NCBI RefSeq assembly: GCF_000372745.1
Contig: NZ_KB889678.1
Coordinates: forward strand, 1-64,000
Source of the DNA: Embleya scabrispora DSM 41855
Lineage (GTDB): Bacteria; Actinomycetota; Actinomycetes; Streptomycetales; Streptomycetaceae
Direction of reading: 5' to 3'
Length of the DNA stretch: 64,000 nt
The translations under genes and the position numbers were made by a program. The notes below the pieces were generated by a model, which was not told where the DNA came from, ran no database searches, and saw nothing but the letters and a program-made list of their open reading frames with translations. Positions within the stretch are counted from its first letter, which is position 1, and each line of letters opens with the position of its first letter. Of the stretch, positions 34,152 through 43,077 are shown piece by piece.

Positions 34152-35287
34152 GTTCGCTCCTTCTCTGGTGGGGCCGGGCGCTCCGTGTCGAGGCCGGCAG
34201 GGATGAGGACCGGCTTGATCACGGCGCCGGAGATCGCGTCGGCCTCGGCGGCGTCGATGTCACTGAGTGGGTATGTGCGGATGAGACGGTCGAAGGGGAA
34301 CAGTCCCCGCCGCCAGAGGTCGATGAGGCGAGGCACGAAGACCTGCGGAACGGCGCTGCCCTCGTAGACGAAGGTGACGTGCTTCCCGGCCAGTTCGTAT
34401 GCCGTGACGCGCACCTCGCCGCTCCCGCCGCCGACGAGGACTGCTGAGCCGGGACGGGCCAGAACGCGGATCGCGGCCGAGATCACCTCGGTGATCGACG
34501 TCGTGTCGAAGCTGAAGTCGACGCTCCCGCCGTGATCCCGCACCGCGGCGACCAGGTCGTCCGTGCTCGCGTCGACCGCGTGCGTGGCGCCCGACTCCAG
34601 CGCCGTCTGCAGCCTGCCGGGCTTGAGGTCGACGGCGATGATCCGGCCCGCGCCGGCGGCCTTCGCGGCCATGATGGCCCCGAGTCCGACCGCGCCCACG
34701 CCGAACACCACGATGGATTGGCCGGGGGCGAGGCGCATCTCGTTGAGGACCGCGCCTGCCCCCGTCTGCAGGCTGCAGCCGAGCGGGCCCATGATCTCCA
34801 ACGGCACGTCACGGTCGATCACGACGGCACTCGCCTCGGTCGCCACGGCGTACTGCGCGAACGAGGACTGCGCGAACCATCGATTCGCGATCGGTGTCCC
34901 GGCCTGGTCGCGAGCGGAGATTCGTCCGTCGGAGTCCGCACCGGTCAGGTTGGCGATCTCGAACCGGGCGCAGTACGCGGGCGACCCCGAGTGGCACGCC
35001 GGGCAGGCTCCGCAGGAGGCGAAGCTCATGACGACGTGGTCGCCGGGCTTGATCGCGCGCACGCCCGCGCCGATCCGCTCGACGACGCCGCTCCCCTCGT
35101 GTCCCAGGATCACCGGGAGGCGGACCATCTGCTGGCCGGGGATGCGCGCTTGCAGGTCGGTGTGGCACAGTCCGGAGCCGACGACCCGCACCAGCACCTC
35201 GTGCGGCTGCAACTCGTCGAGCGTCACGCTCGTCAGCTCGTAGGGCTTGTCCGATGATCGCAGGACTGCGGCCTGGAAGGTCGTCAT
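34148..35287 (-). CDS. Zinc-dependent alcohol dehydrogenase (class III/aryl-alcohol type)
   Basis: The 379 residues carry both zinc sites of the medium-chain family: catalytic GLCHTDL, GHEGSGVVERIG, and the structural CGACPACHSGSPAYC lobe with four Cys. The NAD domain has FGVGAVGLGAIMAAKAAGA, and the acidic Asp in IIAVDLKPGR favours NAD. It resembles benzyl-alcohol and geraniol-type dehydrogenases (AreB/GeoA-like). The chosen ATG 35287 comes just after ACGGAAC. It likely oxidises the alcohol formed by the P450 of the same operon. Confidence 0.92.
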   Translation of the reverse strand: MTTFQAAVLRSSDKPYELTSVTLDELQPHEVLVRVVGSGLCHTDLQARIPGQQMVRLPVILGHEGSGVVERIGAGVRAIKPGDHVVMSFASCGACPACHSGSPAYCARFEIANLTGADSDGRISARDQAGTPIANRWFAQSSFAQYAVATEASAVVIDRDVPLEIMGPLGCSLQTGAGAVLNEMRLAPGQSIVVFGVGAVGLGAIMAAKAAGAGRIIAVDLKPGRLQTALESGATHAVDASTDDLVAAVRDHGGSVDFSFDTTSITEVISAAIRVLARPGSAVLVGGGSGEVRVTAYELAGKHVTFVYEGSAVPQVFVPRLIDLWRRGLFPFDRLIRTYPLSDIDAAEADAISGAVIKPVLIPAGLDTERPAPPEKERT

Positions 35288-35316
35288 CACTGTTCCGTTT
35301 CTCGTCAACAGCGGGG

Positions 35317-36594
35317 TCAGGTCACCGGTTCGCGGCTGGAGCGGGCGCAGAGCGAGACGGCGGCGTCCCAGCCGTCCTCGGTCGCAACCATCCGCCGTAG
35401 CTTCATGATCTTGCCGGGCTCGTTGAGCGTCGCGGCGCCCACGAGGTGGCCGGCACGCTCGAACAGTGCGACGAACCGGTCCTCGTCCGGCCCTCCGGAG
35501 ACGAAGGCGACGCTGTCGGCGTCGGCCGTCCCGACGAACTGGATGCGGTGCCCGTACCAGTCGCTCCAGAAGTAGGGGACCGTGCCGTACGCCTGCCGGC
35601 TCGCCGGCCGCAGGGCGTTCAGCACGGCACGCGCGCCCTGCTCGGCGGCGTTCGTCCAGTTCTCGAGCCGCATGCGCGCGCCGAAGACCGGGTTCGGCCA
35701 GTTGGCCACGTCGCCGGCGGCGTAGACCCCGGGAAGCGACGTGCGCAGGTACTCGTCGCAGACCACCGCGGAGTCGATCGGATCGAGATCGACGCCGGAG
35801 CCGACCAGCCACTGGGTGGCCGGGACTGCGCCCACGCCGACGACGACGAGGTCCGCGGGGACGAAGTCACCGTCGGCCAGGAGCACCTGGGTCGCGCGAT
35901 CGTCCGAACGGACTCCTATCACGCGAACCCCGCACCGCAACTCCACACCGTGGCGACCGTGCAGCCCGGCGAGCGCCGCCCCTACGACGCCACCCACCGC
36001 GCGTACCAGCGGGACGCTCGCACCCTCGAGCACGGTGACCGAGGCACCGGCATCGAGTGCGACGCACGCGACCTCGGAGCCGATGAACCCTCCACCGACC
36101 ACGACCACGCGCCCGCCCCGTCCGACCCGATCGAGCACGGTCCGCACGTGGTGTGCGTCGTCGAGCGTGCGCAGACTGTGGACCGCAGGATGCGCAGCCC
36201 ACTCGCCGACGTCGCGCGGGGCGGAACCGGTCGCGATCAGGAGCCGGTCGTACGGGACGACCTCGCCGCCGACGACGACGCCCTCACCCGGACGCAACCC
36301 GATCGCCCGCTTCCCCAGCCGGAGATCGACGCGCAGGTCGTGGAGCAGTCTCTGCTCGGTGGCGAGCGCAGTCGGGTCGCCACCGGCGAGGAAGGACTTC
36401 GACAGCGGCGGGCGATCGTACGGTAGGTGCATCTCGTCACCGATCAGGGTGATGCGCCCCTGGTACCCGGATCGCCTGGCTGCCTCGACGGCCCGGAGCC
36501 CGGCGAGCGACGCGCCGACCACCACGAGCCGACGGGCCTCGGGGCAGCCGAAAGGCGAGTCGTCCGCCTTCGGGTGTCCGCTGTTCGTCGTCAT
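35317..36594 (-). CDS. FAD/NAD ferredoxin reductase of the P450 system
   Basis: The 425-residue flavoprotein moves electrons from NAD(P)H to the ferredoxin. It has the FAD motif VVVGASLAGLRAVEAARRSG, LPYDRPPLSKSFLAGG, the NAD motif VVVGGGFIGSEVACVALDAG, and YAAGDVANWPNP near the end, all as in putidaredoxin- and rubredoxin-reductase relatives. ATG 36594 overlaps the stop of the ferredoxin gene (ATGA). It is the only such reductase in the window and may also serve the second P450/ferredoxin pair at 50.6-52.1 kb. Confidence 0.92.
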   Translation of the reverse strand: MTTNSGHPKADDSPFGCPEARRLVVVGASLAGLRAVEAARRSGYQGRITLIGDEMHLPYDRPPLSKSFLAGGDPTALATEQRLLHDLRVDLRLGKRAIGLRPGEGVVVGGEVVPYDRLLIATGSAPRDVGEWAAHPAVHSLRTLDDAHHVRTVLDRVGRGGRVVVVGGGFIGSEVACVALDAGASVTVLEGASVPLVRAVGGVVGAALAGLHGRHGVELRCGVRVIGVRSDDRATQVLLADGDFVPADLVVVGVGAVPATQWLVGSGVDLDPIDSAVVCDEYLRTSLPGVYAAGDVANWPNPVFGARMRLENWTNAAEQGARAVLNALRPASRQAYGTVPYFWSDWYGHRIQFVGTADADSVAFVSGGPDEDRFVALFERAGHLVGAATLNEPGKIMKLRRMVATEDGWDAAVSLCARSSREPVT

Positions 36595-36782
36595 TCCGAC
36601 ACCACGGACAACGCCACAGCGGGACACGCTCGGACGGCCTTCATGACGGTGTCGTCGCCGTCGTCGGCCGTCTCGGACACGAGCACGAGCGCGCCGTTGT
36701 CATCGATCTCGAAGTGCTCGGGGTCCAACGACTCGCAGATGCCGATACCGGAGCAGCGCTCTCGGTCCACCACGATCCTCAT
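36591..36782 (-). CDS. 3Fe-4S-type ferredoxin (P450 partner)
   Basis: The 63-residue protein has Cys10 and Cys16 in CSGIGIC and Cys53 in ACPAVAL, with Ile at the position of the missing fourth ligand, which indicates a 3Fe-4S cluster as in many actinomycete P450 ferredoxins. It lies between P450 and reductase genes and should carry electrons between them. The gap to the P450 gene is 23 bases; its stop overlaps the reductase start. Confidence 0.92.
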   Translation of the reverse strand: MRIVVDRERCSGIGICESLDPEHFEIDDNGALVLVSETADDGDDTVMKAVRACPAVALSVVSE

Positions 36783-36805
36783 GTGCTCTGTCCGCTCTCT
36801 CGCCG

Positions 36806-38080
36806 TCAGTTGGTCCGCACCGGAAGGCGCCGGATCCCGTTGATGAACTCGCTGTTGAGCATTTCCGGCTCCCCGACCTCGAGGCGCGGCAACTGTGTGA
36901 GGATCTCGGCGAACAGCGCGCGCAGCTGGGCTCGGGCGATGCCGTTGCCCAGGCAGTAGTGGATCCCGCCGCCGCCGAAGCCGACGTGCGGGGTGCGGGG
37001 ACGGCCGAGGCTGAAGCGGTGCGGATCCTCGAACACGTGCTCGTCACGGTTGCCGGAGCAGTAGAAGATCCCGACCTTGTCACCGGCCTGGATCCGGACG
37101 CCGCGGAGTTCGACGTCCTCCAAGGCGACGCGGCCGAAGCACATGACCGGGGTCGCGTGCCGGACGAACTCCTCTATGGACCCGGCGATCCGGCCGGTGA
37201 AGTCCTCCAGAAGCCACGTCCGTTCGTCGGGATTGCGGTCGAGGTTGAGCACGGTCCAGCTGGTCGTCTGCTTGGTGGTGTCGTTGCCCGCGACGCTGAG
37301 CAGCAACATCGTCGACGCGATCTCGTCGTCGGACAGGGGTTTGCCGTCCATACGAGCACTGCCGAGCGCGGTCGCGATGTCGTCGGACGGGTGCTCGCGC
37401 CGGTAGTGGACGAGGTCGACGCCGATGTCCCGCAGCACGGTGAGTTGACGGACCATGAAGTCGACCTGGGTCATCCCGGGCGGAAGCATCGACTCGTCGT
37501 GACCGCCGACGAAGTTGTCGCCCGCCTGGGCGAACGTCGTCACGAGGCTCTCCGGTACGCCGACCATGTCCGCGATGGTCAGCATCGGGAGCTTCGCCGA
37601 GACCGAGGAGACGAAGTCGATGTCGCCCGCCCCCACGACATCGTTGACGATGTCGTGTGCACGCTTCTCGATCTGCGCGTTCAGACGCGCCACCGCCTTG
37701 GGCGTGAACGCCGCGCTCATGATTTGGCGGTACCGCGTGTGCTGTGGCGGATCCATCTCGAGGAAGTTCGGCGTCATGATGGTGTCGGGGTGTCGGGGCC
37801 GAACCATGATGCTGCCCTGCGAGGTGGAGAACAGCCTGTTGTTCTGGCTGATGTAGGAGATGTCCTCCGCGCGGGTCACCGCCCAGAAGCCGGCCTCGCC
37901 GTGCACGTCCGGCGGGACGTCTGCGTCCTCGAGCGGCTGCTGCCAGCTGACGGGGCAGTGCTCGCGCAGCCAGGCGAAGGTCTGGTCACGCTCGACGAAT
38001 GACCGGCGCCAGAACGCCATGCTCGAGATGTCCTGCCCGGATGTCACCGGGTGGTCGGTCGCGAAGAGTCGGCGGATCAT
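36806..38080 (-). CDS. Cytochrome P450 (first system)
   Basis: The 424-residue soluble P450 has the I-helix LLLSVAGNDTTKQTTSW, the PERF-type region and the haem-binding FGGGGIHYCLGNG with Cys376 as iron ligand. The ExxR pair is in SIEEFVRHATPV, where the usual Arg is at FVRH. Motifs such as FLEMDPPQHTRYRQIMSAAF and the overall pattern resemble the CYP124/CYP125/CYP142-like enzymes that hydroxylate methyl-branched or sterol side chains, but the subfamily cannot be fixed by eye. It heads the minus-strand operon through ferredoxin, reductase, two dehydrogenases and the HtaA-like protein. A regulatory dyad lies at 38167. Confidence 0.93.
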   Translation of the reverse strand: MIRRLFATDHPVTSGQDISSMAFWRRSFVERDQTFAWLREHCPVSWQQPLEDADVPPDVHGEAGFWAVTRAEDISYISQNNRLFSTSQGSIMVRPRHPDTIMTPNFLEMDPPQHTRYRQIMSAAFTPKAVARLNAQIEKRAHDIVNDVVGAGDIDFVSSVSAKLPMLTIADMVGVPESLVTTFAQAGDNFVGGHDESMLPPGMTQVDFMVRQLTVLRDIGVDLVHYRREHPSDDIATALGSARMDGKPLSDDEIASTMLLLSVAGNDTTKQTTSWTVLNLDRNPDERTWLLEDFTGRIAGSIEEFVRHATPVMCFGRVALEDVELRGVRIQAGDKVGIFYCSGNRDEHVFEDPHRFSLGRPRTPHVGFGGGGIHYCLGNGIARAQLRALFAEILTQLPRLEVGEPEMLNSEFINGIRRLPVRTN

Positions 38081-38166
38081 TGGATGCTCCCTCGACGGTG
38101 GGGGGAAGCCGGCTCCGCCGAGTGCGCTTGCGCGCTGTCGGGGCGAGTCGTCGGCCGGCGATTATG

Positions 38167-38181
38167 TAGAACTCGGTTCTA
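38167..38181. promoter_or_regulatory. AGAAC-N3-GTTCT dyad (possible TetR operator), copy 2
   Basis: TAGAAC-TCG-GTTCTA is a perfect dyad with six-base arms, 87 bases upstream of the P450 start at 38080 and the only obvious control site in that gap. It resembles the KstR consensus TnnAACnnGTTnnA but with one extra central base. Confidence 0.6.
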
Positions 38182-38267
38182 ATTGTGGATGAGTGTGCGG
38201 TTCGTGGTGTCACGTGTCAAGCATCCGGAGCCGACAAGGTCGGCCCGGTCCGCGCAGGCCACGCGGC

Positions 38268-40571
38268 TCAGCGGTAGACGGCCCGGAGCTGCATCGCGAC
38301 GGGTCCGCCCTCGGCCACGACACCGTCCGCGAGTGCGGCACGGATGTCTGATTCGTCCACTCCCGCCTCGCTCAGGACCGCGGTCGTGTGCTCGCCGATG
38401 CCCGGCGGGCTCATCGGTCCGCTGCGTTGCGTGCGGGAGAAGGTGGCATGTCGACCGGTGGTGGCGAAGGTGGACCCGTCGGTCGCGGTCCTGAGGTGCA
38501 CGAACTCGGCCGACCGCAAGCGGGGGTCGGAGACCGCCTCCGAGATCCGGCGGGCGCGGACGGCGGGGATCCCGAACCGGGCCAGCAAGGCGATCGCCTC
38601 CCGCGCGTCGAGGTCGGCGAGCGAGGTCCGCATGCGGTCGACGGGGTCGCCTGGGGCCGAGCCGAGCACGTCGTCGACCGTCAGTCGCGGATCGCGCGAC
38701 TGCAGGCGCACCCAACCGTCCGACACCGGGTAGTAGCGATCGAGCGGGCCGGGCCCCTTGAAGTCCGGGCCGCTCCGGACTGTCGGGGCTCGGCCCGGGA
38801 ACCGGACGAGGTCACCCGACTCGAGCAGCGACGCGGCACCGACGAGGGACGCCGAGACCTGCTGTCCGGCTCCGCTGCACTCCCGGTGCAGCAAGGCGGC
38901 GACGACCCCGAGGGCGCACAACGCCGCCGCCGTGACGTCGATGATGGCAATCGTCGTGGCGATCGGCAGCTCGAGGTCGCCCTGGGCGCTCATCATGCCG
39001 CTCATGGCCTGCACGACCATGTCGACACCGCCCCGGTCGGCCATCGGCCCACAGACGCCGTAGGCGGACAACGAGACCGACACGAGGTCGGGGTTCGACG
39101 TGCTCAGGTGGGCGTGGTCCAGACCCAACGCGGCCATCACGCCGGGGCGCATCCCGCCGATCAGCGCGTCCGCGCCGTCGCACACCCGCTGCACGAGGCG
39201 GCGACCCGCCTCGGCGCGCAGGTCGACGGCAAGACTGCGCATGCCACGGTTGAAGACGAATCCGGCGTCGCGGAACGGATCACCGGTCGTCGGCTCGATC
39301 TTGACCACGTCCGCGCCGAGTTCCGCGAGGAGGAAACCCGCGTACGGCGTGGCGACGAAGGTTCCCATGTCGAGGATCCGCATCCCGTGCAGTGGGCCCG
39401 GACTCGGCGCCGATGGTCCGGCCGGCGCCGCCGACTCCCGCGGCGGCCAGGACGGGTGGTCGTTGTGCTCGCCGAGGGGTGGCGCGGCACCGGCGACCCG
39501 CGCGGGCGACCTGCCGAAGCGCAGTGGCACGCCGGGCATGGCGACGGTGCCGCGGTCGGCGTCCTGCACGTCGACCCGAAGATCGTTGGCCGCGACCTGT
39601 GGGTGATCGAGCCAGTCGTCGCGCGACCCAACCGGGCCCGCCGGGACACCGCGCTGCTCCAGTTCGCGCAGCCAGACGTCGCGTGGGCGGCAGCGGAACG
39701 CGGCGGACACCCGTTCCATGACCCACTCGACGTTCTCGGGCAGCACCATGTTCGTCGTCGTCCCGGCCAGCCGTGGGTCGTCGAGGATGTCCGCGATCCC
39801 GAGCACCTCCAGGACGGCTCGCTCGAACTTCGGGCCGAGGGCGCCGCAGGCGAGCCAGGCGTCCGCGGCGCGCACCGCCCGATAGGTCGGGTGGCGTCCG
39901 AGCACGCCGACCGCGGTGTCGAGGTCGGGTGCGTCGGGAGAGACGGCCAGCGTGTACGAGCTCGCCTCCATCACCGCGTTGACACCGGTGACGGTCACGT
40001 GTTGGCCGCGCCCGGATCGCTCCCGTTCGACGAGGGCGGCCAGCGCGCAGGCGGCCGCCCAGACGCCCTGGATGTGGCTGAGGTACGGCACGACGAAGTC
40101 GACCGGTGCGCCGTCCTGCGAGGCCTGGCGCCAGGACACACCGGTGTGCGCGCTCAGCATCGCCTCGGACTCCTCGTCCCCGAGCCAGGGGCTCCCCTCG
40201 GCGAGGTAGGCCGGCATCTCCAGCACGACCAGCCGATGGTTGGCCTCCGCGGCATTCACCACCCGGTCCCCGTACGCCGCGAGCGACTCGTTCGGCGCGA
40301 GGATGCAGACGTCCGCTGCGGCCAGCGCCCGGGCGAGCCACGCCCGCCCGCGCCGGTCGCGGGCCGGGTGGCATACCGAACGTTTGCCCCGGTCCCATAC
40401 GGCGTATCCCGGCACGTCACGGCGCCGTTGCCCGCGCTCGGGCCGCTCAACGAGCACCACGTCTGCGCCGAAGTCGGAGAACAGCATGCCGGTGACGGCG
40501 GCTGCGGTGCTGACCCCGAGTTCCAGCACCCGCCGCCCGTGCAGGGCTCCGGGTGCGGCGGTCGACGACAT
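38268..40571 (-). CDS. Fused double class III CoA-transferase
   Basis: The 767-residue protein contains two CaiB/BaiF domains in tandem, joined near residues 375-390 (PSWPPRESAAPAGPSAPSPG). The N-terminal half begins LHGRRVLELGVSTAAAVTG, the second LHGMRILDMGTFVATPYAGF. In the second half the catalytic Asp is present (IAIIDVTAAALCAL), but in the first the matching place reads YLSHIQGVWAA with Ser for Asp, so the N-terminal half may be structural or regulatory. Normal family members are about 400 residues and homodimeric; the fusion would act as a built-in dimer. ATG 40571 follows GAGGTG. It lies 5 bases after the SDR gene and ends that operon. Confidence 0.9.
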   Translation of the reverse strand: MSSTAAPGALHGRRVLELGVSTAAAVTGMLFSDFGADVVLVERPERGQRRRDVPGYAVWDRGKRSVCHPARDRRGRAWLARALAAADVCILAPNESLAAYGDRVVNAAEANHRLVVLEMPAYLAEGSPWLGDEESEAMLSAHTGVSWRQASQDGAPVDFVVPYLSHIQGVWAAACALAALVERERSGRGQHVTVTGVNAVMEASSYTLAVSPDAPDLDTAVGVLGRHPTYRAVRAADAWLACGALGPKFERAVLEVLGIADILDDPRLAGTTTNMVLPENVEWVMERVSAAFRCRPRDVWLRELEQRGVPAGPVGSRDDWLDHPQVAANDLRVDVQDADRGTVAMPGVPLRFGRSPARVAGAAPPLGEHNDHPSWPPRESAAPAGPSAPSPGPLHGMRILDMGTFVATPYAGFLLAELGADVVKIEPTTGDPFRDAGFVFNRGMRSLAVDLRAEAGRRLVQRVCDGADALIGGMRPGVMAALGLDHAHLSTSNPDLVSVSLSAYGVCGPMADRGGVDMVVQAMSGMMSAQGDLELPIATTIAIIDVTAAALCALGVVAALLHRECSGAGQQVSASLVGAASLLESGDLVRFPGRAPTVRSGPDFKGPGPLDRYYPVSDGWVRLQSRDPRLTVDDVLGSAPGDPVDRMRTSLADLDAREAIALLARFGIPAVRARRISEAVSDPRLRSAEFVHLRTATDGSTFATTGRHATFSRTQRSGPMSPPGIGEHTTAVLSEAGVDESDIRAALADGVVAEGGPVAMQLRAVYR

Positions 40572-40576
40572 CGTGC

Positions 40577-41494
40577 TCACCTCGGTATCCGGGACGTGAA
40601 GATGGACGGCGCCGGACCGTCGGCGACCGGCCGGAACTCCTTTTCGACGCGGTCCATGAGGTCGGCGACGCCCCACGGGCCGTCGGACTCGAGGGACCGG
40701 ACCACCTCGGGCGTGTTCCACAACGTGATCTGCCGCCCCACCGCGCCCAACACCCGGCCGGACAGCCAGTCCGAGCCGGTGCCGGCGATATAGGCGACCA
40801 GCGGTGCGACGTTCTCGGGTGTCATGTCGGCGACGGTCGCCGGGTCGGCACCCGCAGCCTTGTCCGGGTCGACGGCCGCGGTGAGGCGGGTCGTGGCACC
40901 GGGGGCGATGGCGTTGGCGGTCACGCCGAGGCGCCCCAGCGCGTTGGCGAGCGACATCGTGAGTCCCACCACGCCCATCTTCGCCGCTGCGTAGTTCGGC
41001 TGACCAGGAGAACCTTGCAGGCCGGAGTCCGAGGTGAAATTGATGATGCGGAAGTGCCCGTCGGGCTTGCGCTGGGTGCGCCAGTACGCGGACGCCGGGC
41101 GGATCGTGCTGTAGTGGCCGCGGAGGTGGACCCGGATGACGGCGTCCCAATCCTCCTCGCTGAGGTTGAAGATCATCCGGTCACGCAGGATGCCGGCGGC
41201 ATTGACCAGGACGTCGAGCCGGCCGTACTTCTCCACCGCGGAGTCGACCAACCGCCGGCCGGTCTCGGAGTCGGCGATGTCGCCACCGTCGACGATCGCC
41301 TCGCCACCCCTGGCGATGATCTCCTCGGCGACCTCGCGGGCCGGGCCGAGGTCCGCCCCGCGCCCGTCCGACTCGGCGCCGAGGTCGTTGAGGACGAGCC
41401 GGGCTCCCTCTGCGGCGAACAACCGGGCGACCGACGCGCCGATCCCTCGTCCGGCACCGGTGATGATCGCTACTCGCCCCTCGAGGTTTCCCAT
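40577..41494 (-). CDS. SDR dehydrogenase resembling the 17-beta-HSD4/multifunctional-enzyme type
   Basis: The 305-residue protein has TGAGRGIG for NAD(P), the long NDLGAESDGRGADLGPAREV insert and EEIIARGGEAIVDGGDIAD typical of peroxisomal multifunctional-enzyme-like 3-hydroxyacyl-CoA dehydrogenases, NAAGILRDRMIFNLSEEDWD, and the catalytic NFTSDSGLQGSPGQPNYAAAK with YxxxK. ATG 41494 follows GGAGGAGA. Next to a MaoC-type hydratase, it probably oxidises a (3R)-hydroxyacyl-CoA. It shares an operon with the hydratase (42411) and the fused CoA-transferase (40571). Confidence 0.88.
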   Translation of the reverse strand: MGNLEGRVAIITGAGRGIGASVARLFAAEGARLVLNDLGAESDGRGADLGPAREVAEEIIARGGEAIVDGGDIADSETGRRLVDSAVEKYGRLDVLVNAAGILRDRMIFNLSEEDWDAVIRVHLRGHYSTIRPASAYWRTQRKPDGHFRIINFTSDSGLQGSPGQPNYAAAKMGVVGLTMSLANALGRLGVTANAIAPGATTRLTAAVDPDKAAGADPATVADMTPENVAPLVAYIAGTGSDWLSGRVLGAVGRQITLWNTPEVVRSLESDGPWGVADLMDRVEKEFRPVADGPAPSIFTSRIPR

Positions 41495-41571
41495 CTTCTC
41501 CTCCACGTTCCAGGGTTGATCGCGCCCGCGTGGATCGGCGAGCGTGTTGTTCGGTCGTACGTGCCGAGCAC

Positions 41572-42411
41572 TCAGCCGATGAGCGCCCGTCCTCGATCGA
41601 TCACGGCGTTCCCGGCCGAGTCCGTCGTCCGGAACCGCGCCGTCTCGCCGTCGACCCAGATGCTGACCGTGAGGGTCTCCCCCGGCACGATGGGCTTGGT
41701 GAAGCGTCCCGACATCGACCGGAACCTCTTCGGATCGGAGTCGGCCGCCGTGTGCAGCAGGGCTCGTCCCGTGTACCCGTAGGTGCACATGCCGTGCAGG
41801 ATCGGCCGCTCGAACCCACCGCGCGAGCTGAACGACGGGTCGGTGTGCAGCGGGTTGCGGTCGCCGGTGAGGCGGTACAGCAGCGCCTGGTCGGACCGGG
41901 TCGCATAGATGACGACGTGGTCGGGTGCCCGGGTCGGCAATTCCCACGACGACGACGGTCCTCGGTCCCCGCCGAAGCCCCCGTACCCGCGGAAGAACAC
42001 CGACGTGCGCAGCGTCGCCGCCAGTGAACCGGCGTCATCGTGCGCAGTGGTGACCGTCTCGACGAGCGCACCCGATCCCTTGTCGTACACGCCCGCGATC
42101 TCGCACCGGGAGTTGACAGCCCCGCTCGTCGCCAAGGTGCCCGCGAGTTCGAAGGCCTGCTCGGCGTGCAGCATCTTGGTCATGTCGACGTCGTCGGGCA
42201 GCGGGAGCTCGACACCCAGGGCCACGTTCGCGAATGTCGGCAGGACCAACTGCTCGTGGCCGCAGGTGTTCTCGGTCGTGAACGCGAGCTCGCTCAACGG
42301 ATTGATCTGTCCGGCTCCGACCGAGATCGCGTAGAGCATCGCGTCGTCGGCGGTCCAGCTCCGTCGCACGGCGGGACCACTACGGCCCACCAGCGATTCG
42401 TCAATCGGCAT
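41572..42411 (-). CDS. MaoC-type (hydratase-2) enoyl-CoA hydratase
   Basis: The 279-residue protein is a full-length double-hotdog hydratase: an N-terminal non-catalytic half (AISVGAGQINPLSELAF, LPTFANVALG) and a C-terminal half with the hydratase-2 motif LTGDRNPLHTDP...GGFERPILHGMCTYG, whose Asp and His are catalytic. It should add water to a trans-2-enoyl-CoA to give the (3R)-hydroxyacyl-CoA for the SDR encoded next. ATG 42411 follows GGGAGGA. It is divergent from the DUF35/thiolase pair across 255 bases holding a weak LysR-type box at 42511. Confidence 0.92.
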   Translation of the reverse strand: MPIDESLVGRSGPAVRRSWTADDAMLYAISVGAGQINPLSELAFTTENTCGHEQLVLPTFANVALGVELPLPDDVDMTKMLHAEQAFELAGTLATSGAVNSRCEIAGVYDKGSGALVETVTTAHDDAGSLAATLRTSVFFRGYGGFGGDRGPSSSWELPTRAPDHVVIYATRSDQALLYRLTGDRNPLHTDPSFSSRGGFERPILHGMCTYGYTGRALLHTAADSDPKRFRSMSGRFTKPIVPGETLTVSIWVDGETARFRTTDSAGNAVIDRGRALIG

Positions 42412-42510
42412 CGTCTCGTCCTCCCGGCTGTGCACCTCGTCGGCACCGCACCACCGACCACCCGCCGGCACCGAAATCCGACCACGCGCCCCCCACCTGG
42501 GCAATCGATC

Positions 42511-42525
42511 AACCGTTCTCCGGAT
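42511..42525. promoter_or_regulatory. Degenerate LysR-type box in the MaoC/DUF35 divergent promoter
   Basis: AACCGT-TCT-CCGGAT keeps one perfect arm of the shared dyad and 4 of 6 positions in the other. It sits centrally between two divergent operons. Weak alone, stronger given the other copies. Confidence 0.35.
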
Positions 42526-42666
42526 AGTGCGATGCCACATTCGGTGGATGACGTTGACCTTGAAGTCGTGATCCGTGAAATTCGCACCGACAGTCCGCGC
42601 CGGCTGAACCAGGAACGACCCTCGGCGGTGGACTGACCCGAGCGTGAGTCGTCGAGAGGAACCTTG

Positions 42667-43077
42667 ATGTCTGGCTTCGAGCCGACCCCGACGCCGGAGA
42701 CGGCGCCGTATTGGGACGCCGCCGCGCGCGGCGATCTGTCGGTGCAGTTCTGTTTGCAGTGCGCGCGCCACTACTTCTACCCCCGACCCGCGTGCCCCCG
42801 GTGCGGCGGCGAAAGTGTGGAATGGCGAACCGTCGCCGGGCGCGCGAGGCTCGTCTCCTACGTCATCAACCATCGCCCCCTGCCGCCGTTCGACGCGACG
42901 GTGCCGCAGATCGTCGCGCTCGTCGAGTTGGACGAGGGGCCGCGCATGATGACCGCCATCGTCGGCGTCGAGCCCGCACCCGAGCATTTGCCTCTGGATC
43001 TTGCGCTCGAGGTGGCGTTCGTCGACTGCGGCGACGTCCGGCTCCCCGTGTTCAAGCCGATGGCGGTCGCGGCATGA
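42667..43077 (+). CDS. Zinc-ribbon/OB-fold (DUF35) protein, partner of the thiolase-like protein
   Basis: The 136-residue protein has the DUF35 layout: an N-terminal helix (TAPYWDAAARGDLSVQFC), a rubredoxin-like zinc ribbon with CLQCARHYFYPRPACPRCGG giving two CxxC pairs, then an OB-fold (WRTVAGRARLVSYVINHRPL). ATG 42667 follows GAGAGGA; a TTG codon directly before it is in frame. The gene overlaps the thiolase gene (ATGA). In steroid side-chain pathways a DUF35 protein binds and activates an SCPx-like thiolase-fold aldolase, which is the likely arrangement here. Confidence 0.9.
   Translation: MSGFEPTPTPETAPYWDAAARGDLSVQFCLQCARHYFYPRPACPRCGGESVEWRTVAGRARLVSYVINHRPLPPFDATVPQIVALVELDEGPRMMTAIVGVEPAPEHLPLDLALEVAFVDCGDVRLPVFKPMAVAA

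Noticed and set aside
32811-34367. A 518-codon plus-strand frame
   Set aside because: Antisense to the aldehyde dehydrogenase gene, without motifs.
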